Of a DNA stretch of 64,000 bases, positions 1 to 8,985 are shown one piece after another. The notes beneath the pieces are model-generated. The model was not told where the DNA came from and made no database searches. It saw nothing but the letters and a program-made list of their open reading frames with translations. Location: NCBI GenBank assembly GCA_020410825.1, contig CP084576.1, forward strand, positions 1,054,001-1,118,000, written 5' to 3'. This DNA comes from Candidatus Megaera endosymbiont of Mesostigma viride. GTDB taxonomy: Bacteria; Pseudomonadota; Alphaproteobacteria; Rickettsiales; Rickettsiaceae. The stretch's first letter is position 1; the number at the start of each line of letters is the position of its first letter. The position numbers and the translations under genes are program-made.

Positions 1-1452
1 ACCTTTAGGGCAAATTGGATTTGTTCCTTTTTTATCGTAAGCTACCCCTGCTATGTCTAGGTGAGCCCATTTTACTCCGGTGTTGATAAAGCGACCTATA
101 AAATGTGCAGCAGTAGAACTACCTGCCAAGCCTTTTTCAGAACCGATATTCGCAATATCAGCAACGGTTGATTTGAGCATATCGTTATAGTCCGGGTGCA
201 AAGGCATACGCCATAATTTTTCATTAGTTTTAAGAGAGGCGGCAATCAGCTTGTGCGCTAGTTCATCATCATTTGCGTAACAGCCTGCATAAGTACTACC
301 TAAAGAAATTGAAATTGCTCCCGTTAAGGTTGCTATATCCACTATACAAGCTGGTTTAAAGTTTTGTTGGAGATAGGTTACGCAATCACACAAAACTAAA
401 CGTCCTTCAGCATCGGTGTTTAGGACTTCTACAGTTTGGCCAGACATAGTCCTAACGACATCACCAGGTCTTTGGGCATTTCCTCCAGGCATGTTTTCAA
501 CCAAACCTACTATACCAACTACATTAACTTTAGCATTTCTAAGTGCTAGAGCTTTGATGACCCCGACTACGGAAGCAGATCCGCCCATATCATATTTCAT
601 GTCTCCCATACCAGCAGCCGGTTTTAATGAAATACCACCAGTATCAAAGGTTACCCCTTTACCAACAAAACATATTGGATCACTATCATCGTCTAATCCG
701 TTATACTTCATAACCACTAATTTGGATTCGTTAGAAGAACCTTGGCCCACTCCAAGTAGCGCTCCCATACCAAGGCTACGCATTTGGCTTTCTCCCAGAA
801 CATCTACATCAATACCAAGTGGTTCTAATTTTTCTAATATTCTTTCGGCATAACTTTCTGGATACAAGATATTTGGTACTTCATTGATGCAATCCCGAGC
901 GAAGAATACTCCTAAAGCCAAAGATTTTTGCTCTTCAAAAAGTTTAAGAGCGTGTTCGTGATCATCAACTATGATGTCAAAATCTTCGGTGATGAATTTT
1001 TCCTCGTTACTTTTCATTGTTTGGTATTTATCAAATCTGTAAGAAGCAAGTAATGCTCCGCCGCCGAGCAAAGCTGCAATTTTTTCCTGTTTAAGATGCC
1101 CTACTTTATTTGGTATCCGGATTCCAACTGAAGATGCTTTACAAGAAGTAGCAAGCAAGTGGATTTTTCCCCCTATTTCCTCAATTCTTACTTCTGAGAC
1201 ATGATCTTCTGAACCTAATGCAATTAAAATGAGGTAACGTACCTCGCCGTCTTTATTTGTTGTGGTTAGAATTTTTGAATAACCGTATTCTGGTTTAAAA
1301 ATTCTTTTATCCTTAATAGTTTTAGATATAAGTCCATGATGTTTTTGATCAATTAACAGAGCCTCAGAATCTATTTTTAGCTGGTCATTGATAATAATTG
1401 CTATAGCCTCATTATTATCCAGGTCTTTATTTTCGAAAGAAACTTTTAACAT
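1..1452 (-). CDS. pepA: Leucyl aminopeptidase (M17), C-terminus cut off by the window
   Basis: Cytosolic M17 metallo-exopeptidase that removes N-terminal residues, especially Leu, from peptides; in an intracellular bacterium it probably recycles imported or degraded peptides. The 484 codons present include the catalytic metal-site motif NTDAEGRLVL (near 400-425 on the complement) and the late motif WAHLDIAGVAYDKKG (near 35-75). The family is about 500 residues, so only the last 15 or so are missing at the window edge. The ATG at 1450-1452 is preceded by a weak AGGATGG-like ribosome site and a good promoter at 1483-1511. It is transcribed leftwards, divergent from glnP. Identification is secure; the stop codon lies outside the window. 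Confidence 0.95.
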   Translation of the reverse strand, partial: MLKVSFENKDLDNNEAIAIIINDQLKIDSEALLIDQKHHGLISKTIKDKRIFKPEYGYSKILTTTNKDGEVRYLILIALGSEDHVSEVRIEEIGGKIHLLATSCKASSVGIRIPNKVGHLKQEKIAALLGGGALLASYRFDKYQTMKSNEEKFITEDFDIIVDDHEHALKLFEEQKSLALGVFFARDCINEVPNILYPESYAERILEKLEPLGIDVDVLGESQMRSLGMGALLGVGQGSSNESKLVVMKYNGLDDDSDPICFVGKGVTFDTGGISLKPAAGMGDMKYDMGGSASVVGVIKALALRNAKVNVVGIVGLVENMPGGNAQRPGDVVRTMSGQTVEVLNTDAEGRLVLCDCVTYLQQNFKPACIVDIATLTGAISISLGSTYAGCYANDDELAHKLIAASLKTNEKLWRMPLHPDYNDMLKSTVADIANIGSEKGLAGSSTAAHFIGRFINTGVKWAHLDIAGVAYDKKGTNPICPKG

Positions 1453-1753
1453 TGTGCCATCCTTTATATAATCAAAAATATAAGTATATAACCACACTCT
1501 GGGGTTGACAATATAAATTCAAACCCCTGCAAGTTATTTATAAGGCCTCGAGTACAAAAGGATAAAAATTTTATTTTTGTCCTTCAATAAAACGTGTTTT
1601 TATCTCAATAATACAAGATTTTATTATTATATCTAAAATTGGAGGAAATGCTGGAAATTATTGACGTAAAAGCTATTTAGTAATATCATTCTTGGTTCGC
1701 TGATTGGTAGCTTGTTTCTCGTTAACTTATAGTTTACTTAGTTTATTTTATTC
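1453..1753. other. Intergenic region between divergent pepA and glnP
   Basis: About 300 AT-rich bases without a plausible reading frame. The left end carries the pepA promoter. I see no convincing promoter for glnP, no hairpin terminator and no RNA gene. It has the appearance of the long decayed spacers common in reduced rickettsial genomes. Confidence 0.5.
1483..1511 (-). promoter_or_regulatory. Sigma70-type promoter for pepA
   Basis: On the minus strand a TTGTCA (1506-1511) is followed after exactly 17 bases by TATACT (1483-1488). Each hexamer differs from consensus by one base. The -10 lies about 30 bases upstream of the pepA ATG, giving a short leader. Read directly from the sequence; activity is inferred. 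Confidence 0.6.
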
Positions 1754-2407
1754 ATGTATAGCGATTTAGTGGCATTTTGGCCTCATCTTTATTATATAAT
1801 TGAAGGTACTGGGGTTACTTTACAATACAGCATTGCTTCGGTGTGTTTCGGCCTGATAATCGGAACATCGCTTGCCATTTGCAAGACTGCCGACAGTAAA
1901 TTACTCCGACTATTTGCCATTAGTTATACCTCAGTTTTTAGGGGTACGCCAATGCTTGTCCAGTTAACCATAATCCATTACGGCTTACCTAGTTTACTTG
2001 GAATTAAGATAAGCATATTTGTTTCCGGAGTAGTAGCATTTTCTTTAAATTCTGGGGCATATGTTTCGGAAATTATTAAGGCCGGAATTAAAGGAATTGA
2101 CAAAGGGCAAATAGAAGCTGCAAAGGCTTTAGGCATCCCTCCTGTACTTAGAATGAAAGACATAATCTTACCTCAGGCTTTGCGTAATATTCTACCGGCT
2201 TTAGTAAATGAGCTAATCAATTTAATCAAAGAATCAGCGCTAATATCGGTTATAGGGGGTATGGATATAATGAAAAGAGCTCAAACTGTTTCTACAGAGA
2301 CTTATAGTTACTTTACTCCGATGTTAACAGCAGCCGTTACTTATTACATAATGGTTATGATAGTCAGCTCCTTTGCTAAAATTTTAGAAAGAAGATTAGC
2401 TTTATGA
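1754..2407 (+). CDS. glnP: Glutamine/polar amino acid ABC transporter permease
   Basis: Inner-membrane permease of the His/Glu/Gln/Arg (HAAT) ABC family, importing a polar amino acid, probably glutamine, from the host cytosol. The 217 residues show the usual hydrophobic segments from residue 10 on, and the permease EAA loop (EAAKALGIPPVLRMKDIILP, about residues 117-136) that contacts the ATPase. The length is normal for GlnP. Its stop overlaps the start of the ATPase gene by four bases (ATGA), so the two are translationally coupled. No substrate-binding protein is encoded next to it, so that component would have to come from elsewhere. The exact substrate cannot be read from the sequence. Confidence 0.9.
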   Translation: MYSDLVAFWPHLYYIIEGTGVTLQYSIASVCFGLIIGTSLAICKTADSKLLRLFAISYTSVFRGTPMLVQLTIIHYGLPSLLGIKISIFVSGVVAFSLNSGAYVSEIIKAGIKGIDKGQIEAAKALGIPPVLRMKDIILPQALRNILPALVNELINLIKESALISVIGGMDIMKRAQTVSTETYSYFTPMLTAAVTYYIMVMIVSSFAKILERRLAL

Positions 2408-3126
2408 TAGCGCTCCAGAATGTGTCAAAAAGCTTTGCAGGTCAGCAAGTTATTTCTGATATTAATTTGGTTTTTGACAAGAGAGAAACGGTCGTTATAA
2501 TCGGCCCTTCTGGAAGTGGGAAATCGACTTTAATACGTTGTATAAATAATTTAGAAAACCCCACAACCGGAGCTGTATTAATAGACGGAAAAAAACTAAC
2601 AAGACGTAATAGAGGAAAGTTATGCTTTAAGATTGGTATGGTTTTTCAGCAGTTCCACCTTTTTCCGCACATGACTGTTTTAGAAAATTTAACCTATGGG
2701 CCAATTAACGTTATTAAAACGCGCCTAAAAGAGTCAGAGGAAAAAGCTAAGGGCCTGTTAAAGCAATTTGGTGTCTTAGAAAAAGCTTACTTTTATCCGA
2801 TGGATTTGTCCGGCGGCCAAAAGCAAAGGGTTGCAATAGCACGTGCCTTGATGATGAATCCTGAAATTATGCTATTTGATGAACCTACTTCTGCGTTAGA
2901 TCCTGAAGTGGTAAAGGACATCATAGAGATCATTTCTCAGCTAAAAAATCAAATAACGATGATAGTTATTACCCACCATATAAAATTTGCAAAAATTATT
3001 GCTGATAGAATCATTTTTATGGATCAAGGAAAGGTTTTAGCAGACCAACCGGCAAAGGAATTTTTTAACAAACCAAATTCTCATCGAGCGCGGTTATTTC
3101 TACAAAATGTGGGGGATTTGATATAG
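2404..3126 (+). CDS. glnQ: Amino acid ABC transporter ATP-binding protein
   Basis: Cytoplasmic ATPase that powers the GlnP permease. The 240 residues contain Walker A GPSGSGKST (34-42), a Q-loop (MVFQQFHLFPH), the signature LSGGQKQRVAIARAL (from about 135), Walker B LFDEPTSALDPE and the H-loop (VITHHIKFAK). The D-loop and signature fit the polar amino acid subfamily. It starts inside the glnP stop codon. It has normal length with no missing catalytic residue. About 220 bases of non-coding DNA follow, and I see no clear terminator there. Confidence 0.92.
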   Translation: MIALQNVSKSFAGQQVISDINLVFDKRETVVIIGPSGSGKSTLIRCINNLENPTTGAVLIDGKKLTRRNRGKLCFKIGMVFQQFHLFPHMTVLENLTYGPINVIKTRLKESEEKAKGLLKQFGVLEKAYFYPMDLSGGQKQRVAIARALMMNPEIMLFDEPTSALDPEVVKDIIEIISQLKNQITMIVITHHIKFAKIIADRIIFMDQGKVLADQPAKEFFNKPNSHRARLFLQNVGDLI

Positions 3127-3347
3127 ATTCAAGATTGTGATGGGAATTAACCAGCTAACTTTAACAAATAAAACCACAAAGTGTTTTAATAACAACAATA
3201 ATAGTCATGATTTATGGTAAATCTTCGGTAACATTTGGTATTATATATACTTAAGATCAATTTGATAGTGTATACCTACTAATCTTAATAGAAGAATTAA
3301 GGTAAAGCTTATAAAAAATTAAAACAAAATTTTATGCACCAGGCAAA

Positions 3348-4265
3348 ATGAAATTAGGTATATTATCAAGAAGTAAAAAGATTTATTCGACAGAAAGGTT
3401 AGTTGAAGCAGCGGAAAAAAGAGGACATGAAGTTAAGGTAATCGACGTTCTAAAATGCTATGTGAATATTACCGCAAATAAGCCTGATATTTATTATAAA
3501 CACGACTTCGAAAAATCCAAATTGGAATTTGACGCAGTAATACCAAGAATTGGCTCCAAAGTTACTTCTTATGGCTCAGCTGTTCTAAGGCAATTCGAAG
3601 TTTCCGGTGTTTATTCTTTAAATGGATCGGTTGCAATTACTAGGTCTAGAGATAAACTTAGAGCGCACCAGTTACTGGCAAGAAAAAATATCGCTATGCC
3701 TATAACCAGTTATGCCCACTCGGCAAATGCAACTGAAGATCTTATAGAGTTTGTCGGCGGTGCTCCTCTAATTGTTAAAGTTCTAAGTGGAACTCAAGGA
3801 AGGGGAGTATTGCTTGCAGAAACTAACAAAGCAGCTGAAAGTTTAATTAATGCTTTTTTAAATTTAGAAGCAGATTTTTTGGTCCAGGAATTCATTAAAG
3901 AAGCTGGAGGTTCCGACATTAGGTGTTTTGTAATTGGAGATAAAGTTTTTGCAGCTATGAAACGTCAAAGTGCTGATGGTGATTTCCGTTCCAATTTACA
4001 TATTGGTGGCAGTGCCGAACCTGTGAAACTTAGGCCTGAAGAAAGAGCTGTAGCCGTAAAAGCAGCAAAATCATTAGGTCTTGAGGTAGCTGGAGTAGAT
4101 ATTGTAAGATCATCTCACGGCCCTTTGGTATTGGAAGTGAATTCATCTCCTGGTTTAGAAGGCATAGAAAAAGTAACTGGCAAAGACATTGCAACTGCAA
4201 TTATAGAGCATATAGAAAAATTTGCTGTTAACCGATTAAAAAAAAGAAGTAACCAGAAAGTGTAA
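3348..4265 (+). CDS. rimK: RimK-type ATP-grasp alpha-L-glutamate ligase
   Basis: ATP-grasp ligase that adds glutamate residues to a protein C-terminus (ribosomal protein S6 in E. coli) or makes poly-alpha-glutamate. The 305 residues match RimK (about 300). They begin with the pre-ATP-grasp motif [18 protein letters not shown] and continue with ATP-grasp elements including [15 protein letters not shown] (about 141-155), [15 protein letters not shown] (about 195-210) and the Mg-binding GVDIV...[13 protein letters not shown] (about 250-275). It is the first gene of a three-gene set with an M14 carboxypeptidase-like enzyme 11 bases downstream and a RimB-like protease. That context points to regulated glutamylation of S6 or another protein. 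The target is not visible in the sequence. Confidence 0.93.
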   Translation: MKLGILSRSKKIYSTERLVEAAEKRGHEVKVIDVLKCYVNITANKPDIYYKHDFEKSKLEFDAVIPRIGSKVTSYGSAVLRQFEVSGVYSLNGSVAITRSRDKLRAHQLLARKNIAMPITSYAHSANATEDLIEFVGGAPLIVKVLSGTQGRGVLLAETNKAAESLINAFLNLEADFLVQEFIKEAGGSDIRCFVIGDKVFAAMKRQSADGDFRSNLHIGGSAEPVKLRPEERAVAVKAAKSLGLEVAGVDIVRSSHGPLVLEVNSSPGLEGIEKVTGKDIATAIIEHIEKFAVNRLKKRSNQKV

Positions 4266-4276
4266 AATTTTAAACT

Positions 4277-5299
4277 ATGGATACAGAAAAAGGTTTTGTT
4301 ATTAACGGGGTAAAAATAGAAAAAGGGCAAAGGAAACAATTGGAGATTGTAATTGCCAAGTTATATGACCATACAGATATAACAATACCGGTAGAAGTGA
4401 TTTGTGGAAAGGAAAGCGGTCCTGTAATGTTTGTTAGCGGAGCTATCCATGGTGACGAAATTAATGGAGTGGAATCAATAAAAAGACTGCTTTCTCGCAA
4501 AAAAATCCTTTCCTCTATAAAAGGTACTCTGATTGCTGTACCGATTGTAAATGTTTTTGGTTTCAATCGCAATGTTAGATATCTACCGGATAGAAGAGAT
4601 TTGAATAGAACATTTCCTGGTTTTAAAAACGGTTCCCTTGCTGCGCGAATAGCCCATATTTTTATGAAAGAAATAGTCATGAAATGTCAATACGGTATTG
4701 ACCTTCATACCGGTAGCGCTCATAGGTTTAACCTTCCACAAGTCCGAGGGTGCTTAGAGAATCCTGAGGTAGAGAAGCTAGCAAAAGCATTCGGAGTTCC
4801 AGTTATTTTGAATTCTAATATGAGGGATGGATCCCTGCGCCAGGCAGCGTTTGAAAAAGGGATAAATATTTTGCTATTTGAGGGGGGAGAAGCCTTAAGA
4901 TATGACGAGAAAATAATTTCTTCAGCGGAAAACGGAATTATTGCCGTTATGTGTGAAATTGGTATGATTGAAAAAAAATCAGTTAGGTCAAGACTACCAA
5001 AATCCAGGGAAGTGTTTAGGGCTGAATCTAGCCATTGGATTCGAGCTCCAATTAGTGGAAGTCTGCAAGTGAAGAAAAAAATTGGTAATAAAGTAAATAA
5101 AGATCAAATACTCGGGATAATTTCAAATCCGTTTGGCACGGAAAAAACCTATGTTAAAGCGAAAAAAACCGGAATTATTATTGGTATTACGATGATGCCT
5201 CTTGTTAGCAACGGGGATGCGTTATTCCACGTAGCAACATTTGATAATATAAGAGCTGTTGCTGAAGAGGTGCTATATTTCGAGGAGGAATTAGAATAA
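4277..5299 (+). CDS. M14-type succinylglutamate desuccinylase/aspartoacylase family protein
   Basis: Zinc hydrolase of the AstE/aspartoacylase branch of the M14 carboxypeptidases (340 residues). The zinc motif is AIHGDEINGVES, with H58 and E61 as ligands; the substrate-binding motif is FNRNVRYLPDRRDLNRTFPG; and the third ligand lies in GIDLHTGSAHR. A C-terminal beta-barrel domain (about 250-340, APISGSL...KVNKDQILG) resembles the biotinyl/lipoyl-like tail of this subfamily. It lies between rimK (11-base gap) and the RimB-like gene (1-base overlap). Family knowledge says amide or peptide hydrolysis. From the context I infer trimming of glutamate tails made by RimK rather than arginine catabolism, since no ast genes are present here. 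Substrate untested. Confidence 0.85.
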   Translation: MDTEKGFVINGVKIEKGQRKQLEIVIAKLYDHTDITIPVEVICGKESGPVMFVSGAIHGDEINGVESIKRLLSRKKILSSIKGTLIAVPIVNVFGFNRNVRYLPDRRDLNRTFPGFKNGSLAARIAHIFMKEIVMKCQYGIDLHTGSAHRFNLPQVRGCLENPEVEKLAKAFGVPVILNSNMRDGSLRQAAFEKGINILLFEGGEALRYDEKIISSAENGIIAVMCEIGMIEKKSVRSRLPKSREVFRAESSHWIRAPISGSLQVKKKIGNKVNKDQILGIISNPFGTEKTYVKAKKTGIIIGITMMPLVSNGDALFHVATFDNIRAVAEEVLYFEEELE

Positions 5300-5775
5300 T
5301 GCTAACTAAAGAATCGTTGCTGGTAGGTTGGAGGGAATGGGCCTCTCTGCCAATGTTAAATACTCCTTTGATAAAAGTAAAAATTGATACAGGAGCAAAA
5401 ACTTCGGCTCTTCACGCTTATGATTTAGAAATTTTAGAAATGAGCAACAAAAAATACGCTAAATTTGTAATTCATCCTTTGCAAAAGAACGAAAGTATTA
5501 CAAGGTGTGCCATAGCTGAAGTTATCGATAGCCGGGTAGTTAGAAGCTCAAATGGCCATAAAGAAGAACGTGTAGTTATTAGATCGCCGATAAAAATAGG
5601 TAATCATTATTGGGATATCGACATAACACTTACAAAACGCGATATAATGCGTTATAGAATGCTTCTGGGACGAGAAGCTATGAAATCTCTTTTTGTTAAT
5701 CCAGGTAGATCTTATTGCCAAGGAAAAGTACCTTCTAAAAAAGCTAGGCTTGAATATGGAAATAATTATGCTTAG
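5299..5775 (+). CDS. rimB: RimB-like retropepsin-fold protease (PF05618, 'ATP-dependent zinc protease' family)
   Basis: The 158 residues carry VGWREWASLP followed by the retropepsin-like signature KIDTGAKTSALHA (D30-T31-G32-A33) and a late LLGREAM motif, all typical of the PF05618 family often encoded with RimK and called RimB in Pseudomonas. The family is thought to be a small aspartic-type protease; the older label of zinc protease is not supported by a zinc motif here. The start ATG overlaps the last base of the upstream stop (TAATG), so translation is coupled. It is the last gene of the rimK operon. The product is probably cytosolic, since no signal peptide is visible. Confidence 0.8.
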   Translation: MLTKESLLVGWREWASLPMLNTPLIKVKIDTGAKTSALHAYDLEILEMSNKKYAKFVIHPLQKNESITRCAIAEVIDSRVVRSSNGHKEERVVIRSPIKIGNHYWDIDITLTKRDIMRYRMLLGREAMKSLFVNPGRSYCQGKVPSKKARLEYGNNYA

Positions 5776-6024
5776 AAGGCCTATAACCAGTAACTTACCC
5801 GATAATAGCTATTTCTCAGTATCTTACATGCCCCGAAATTCATTTAAAAATGATTATCAATTTGGTATAGGATTGCTATTAACGTCTAATTTTAAATTAG
5901 AAATAATAACTTGTAAGAATTAGTATTATAATATATATATCTTCTTTGTAATGTTTCTAAAAAATACTAAATCTGATTAAGGTCGTAAAGCAGGTTTGCA
6001 ATTTAATTCTATAGAAAAATATGT

Positions 6025-7581
6025 ATGGGAAGGGATGTTAGAGTTGCGGTTATCGGCTGCGGTTATTGGGGAAAAAATTTAGTACGGAACTTCTTCGAAC
6101 TAGCGGTTTTGGAAGCTGTTTGCGATGAACAAAAAGTGGCCGCTAAAGAAATGGCTGAAGCTTATAATGTTAAAGCGTTAACGTTTAATGAAGTTATCGA
6201 AAGTAATGTAGATGCAGTAGTAATAGCTTCACCCGCATCTAAGCATGCTGAGCATGTAAAACAATCACTACTCGCAGGTAAACATGTATTTGTGGAAAAA
6301 CCGATTGCAATAAGTGTAAAAGATGCAGAAGAGCTTTGTTTAATAGCAAATAAAGTCAATAAAAAGCTAATGGTAGGTCATCTTTTGCAATACCACTCTG
6401 CTTATCAAAAATTAAAACAACTGGTTTCAGAAAATAAATTAGGGAAATTACAATACATATATTCTAATAGGCTTAGTCTAGGAAAAATAAGAACAGAAGA
6501 AAATGTTCTCTGGAGCTTCGCTCCACACGATATATCAATGGTGCTAGGTATTGTTGATAGTGAACCTGCCCAGGTTTGGTCTTCCGGTTCTTCTTTTTTT
6601 GATAAAGAAATAGAAGATACAGCAACGTTGCACTTATTATTCAAGAACGGTCTTAAGGCTCACGTATTCGCTTCATGGTTTCACCCTTATAAAGAACAAA
6701 GATTTGTAGTTATCGGAGACAAATCTATTGCAGTTTTTGATGATTGCCTGCCATGGGATAAGAAACTGCAACTATATAATCATAAAGTTAAGTGGGAAAA
6801 TAGCTTTCCTGTTATAGAAAAATCTAATCCTATTACTGTTGAGTTAACTGAAGTAGAGCCTTTAAGAAACGAATGCCAGCATTTTTTAAATTCGATTATA
6901 GAAAATAAAAATCCTCTAACTTCTGGTGAAGAAGGATTAAAAGTTTTAAGAGTTTTAGACGCAGCTGAAATTTCTTTAAAAAAAAAGGGTTCGGTTAATT
7001 TAGAATTAAAGTACAATAGTTATTTTGTCCACGAGACTGCAATTGTCGATAGTGGCTGCGTGGTAGGTGCAGGTACAAAAATATGGCATTTTTCCCATAT
7101 ACTTAAAGGTACGAAAATTGGAGAAAATTGCGTTATTGGACAAAATGTTATGATAGGCCCGGATGTTATAGTGGGTAACCGCTGTAAGATCCAAAATAAT
7201 GTCAGTTTATATAACGGCGTGGTTTTAGAAGATGGTGTATTTTGCGGGCCATCTTGCGTTTTTACCAATGTAAATAACCCTAGATCTGAAATAGAACGCA
7301 AGGATGAATTTAGAAAAACTTACGTTAGAAAAGGGGTTACCATAGGAGCAAATGCTACAATAGTTTGTGGTGTAGAATTAGGAAAATATAGTTTTGTTGG
7401 AGCGGGTGCTGTTGTGACAAAGAATGTTAAACCCCATGCTTTAGTTGTAGGTAACCCTGCGCGCCAAATCGGATGGATGAGCCACTCAGGAAATAGATTA
7501 GGAGAAGATCTCTTATGCCCTCTTGAGAACAGAAAATACAGATTAAATTCCGACAATGAACTTGAAGAAGTAATATCTTAA
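6025..7581 (+). CDS. Fused WbpB/WlbA-type oxidoreductase and WbpD/WlbB-type N-acetyltransferase
   Basis: A 518-residue two-domain enzyme of UDP-diacetamido-hexuronic acid synthesis. Residues 1 to about 325 are a Gfo/Idh/MocA NAD-dependent dehydrogenase (Rossmann motif [14 protein letters not shown] around residue 90), expected to oxidise C3 of UDP-GlcNAcA. Residues from about 330 to 518 are a left-handed beta-helix acyltransferase (hexapeptide repeats such as [19 protein letters not shown], then [14 protein letters not shown] and [11 protein letters not shown]), expected to acetylate the 3-amino group. In Pseudomonas and Bordetella these are separate proteins. It is the first gene of the cluster, 39 bases before the 6-dehydrogenase. 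The start is the ATG at 6025; an ATG at 6021 is out of frame. Domain calls are firm and the exact sugar is inferred from the neighbours. Confidence 0.88.
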   Translation: MGRDVRVAVIGCGYWGKNLVRNFFELAVLEAVCDEQKVAAKEMAEAYNVKALTFNEVIESNVDAVVIASPASKHAEHVKQSLLAGKHVFVEKPIAISVKDAEELCLIANKVNKKLMVGHLLQYHSAYQKLKQLVSENKLGKLQYIYSNRLSLGKIRTEENVLWSFAPHDISMVLGIVDSEPAQVWSSGSSFFDKEIEDTATLHLLFKNGLKAHVFASWFHPYKEQRFVVIGDKSIAVFDDCLPWDKKLQLYNHKVKWENSFPVIEKSNPITVELTEVEPLRNECQHFLNSIIENKNPLTSGEEGLKVLRVLDAAEISLKKKGSVNLELKYNSYFVHETAIVDSGCVVGAGTKIWHFSHILKGTKIGENCVIGQNVMIGPDVIVGNRCKIQNNVSLYNGVVLEDGVFCGPSCVFTNVNNPRSEIERKDEFRKTYVRKGVTIGANATIVCGVELGKYSFVGAGAVVTKNVKPHALVVGNPARQIGWMSHSGNRLGEDLLCPLENRKYRLNSDNELEEVIS

Positions 7582-7620
7582 ATAAATACAATTCATTTTT
7601 ATAAGCTAATAAAAAACAAT

Positions 7621-8985
7621 ATGGAATCTAAAGAAACAAAAGTGGTTGAAAGTGCTCATCAGAAACATGAGTTAGCCCAAGCTATAATCAGTAAAGAATG
7701 TACCATAGGTATAATGGGCCTGGGCTATGTAGGCCTGCCATTAGCCCGTGCAGTAGTTAATCAAGGTTATAATTGTATTGGTTTTGACAAGAACATAAAG
7801 AGAATAGAAAAATTAAACGCCGGTCTGACATACATAAAAACGTTAAGTAATGAAGACATAATATCGTTAAATGAGAGTTCAAAATTCTTCCCGACTACTA
7901 ATGAGAAGGAGATTGCTAAAATGGATGTAATACTTATATGTGTTCCGACTCCGCTTACGAAAAATAGAGAACCTGATATGAATTATGTTTCTTCTGCAAC
8001 TAGAACAATAGCGTTCCAGCTTAGAAAAGGGCAATTAATTATATTAGAATCAACTACTTATCCAGGTACTACACAAGGGTTATTATCTCCTATGCTTGAA
8101 GAAAGTGGCTTAAAAATAGGGAAAGATATATATCTCGCTTATTCTCCTGAACGCGAAGATCCTGGTAATGTTGCATATAATACTTCGACGATACCAAAGG
8201 TTGTAGGTGCAGATGACCATGATTCTAGAGAACTAGCTATTATTTTCTACAAGCAAATAATCACTGCAGTTGCTGAAGTTAGTACTTCTGCTACTGCAGA
8301 AGCTGTTAAACTAACAGAAAATATTTTTCGTTTTGTAAATATTGCTTTGGTAAATGAATTAAAGTGCATATTTTCTAAAATGGATATAGATATATGGGAA
8401 GTTATAGATGCAGCAAAAACTAAACCTTTTGGTTATATGCCTTTTTATCCTGGTCCTGGGGTGGGGGGCCATTGCATACCTATTGATCCTTTTTATTTAA
8501 CATGGAGAGCCAGAGAATTTGGGATACCTACGCAACTTGTGGAGTTAAGTGGAAACATTAACAAACAAATGGGTGATTATGTTATAGAGAAACTTCGTAA
8601 AGAAATGGATCTTCGTTTCGGTAAAGGACTAAGGAATAGTAAAATTCTAGTTATAGGAGTTGCGTATAAAAAGAATGTAGATGATTTGAGAGAGAGCCCT
8701 TCGTTAAAAATTATACAAGATCTTTTAGATAACAAAGCAGAAGTAGATTATTATGATCCATTAATTAGTACTATAGATCATGATAGTGAATATCCTCGGT
8801 TAGTAGGAATGAAATCAATATCACTAACTATTGAAGCTATAAAGTCTCATGATGCAATAGTTGTATGTACGGATCATGATTCTGTAGATTATAAAACGGT
8901 TATAGAGAATTCTAACCTTATAATTGATACAAGAAACATATTCAAAAATAAAAATCTTGAGGGAAGTAATGTGGTCAAAGCATAA
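7621..8985 (+). CDS. wbpA: UDP-N-acetylglucosamine 6-dehydrogenase (WbpA type)
   Basis: NAD-dependent nucleotide-sugar dehydrogenase that oxidises UDP-GlcNAc at C6 to UDP-GlcNAc uronic acid, the first step of the pathway served by the neighbouring genes. The 454 residues contain the N-terminal Rossmann motif GIMGLGYVGLPLA, the central YSPEREDPGN segment, the catalytic thiol motif GGHCIPIDPFYL (C285) and a C-terminal UDP-binding domain (VIGVAYKKNVDDLRESPS). The length is normal for the WbpA group. A downstream aminotransferase gene starts 17 bases before its stop. The call as GlcNAc-type rather than glucose-type UDP-sugar dehydrogenase rests on sequence flavour and context. Confidence 0.88.
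   Translation: MESKETKVVESAHQKHELAQAIISKECTIGIMGLGYVGLPLARAVVNQGYNCIGFDKNIKRIEKLNAGLTYIKTLSNEDIISLNESSKFFPTTNEKEIAKMDVILICVPTPLTKNREPDMNYVSSATRTIAFQLRKGQLIILESTTYPGTTQGLLSPMLEESGLKIGKDIYLAYSPEREDPGNVAYNTSTIPKVVGADDHDSRELAIIFYKQIITAVAEVSTSATAEAVKLTENIFRFVNIALVNELKCIFSKMDIDIWEVIDAAKTKPFGYMPFYPGPGVGGHCIPIDPFYLTWRAREFGIPTQLVELSGNINKQMGDYVIEKLRKEMDLRFGKGLRNSKILVIGVAYKKNVDDLRESPSLKIIQDLLDNKAEVDYYDPLISTIDHDSEYPRLVGMKSISLTIEAIKSHDAIVVCTDHDSVDYKTVIENSNLIIDTRNIFKNKNLEGSNVVKA

Noticed and set aside
416..853. 145-codon plus-strand frame inside pepA
   Set aside because: Antisense to the well-supported pepA coding sequence, low-complexity Pro/Ser/Thr-rich translation, no ribosome site.
5693..5923. 76-codon frame overlapping the end of rimB
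   Set aside because: Begins within rimB in another frame, has no ribosome site and no recognisable domain; the part beyond 5775 looks like non-coding AT-rich spacer.
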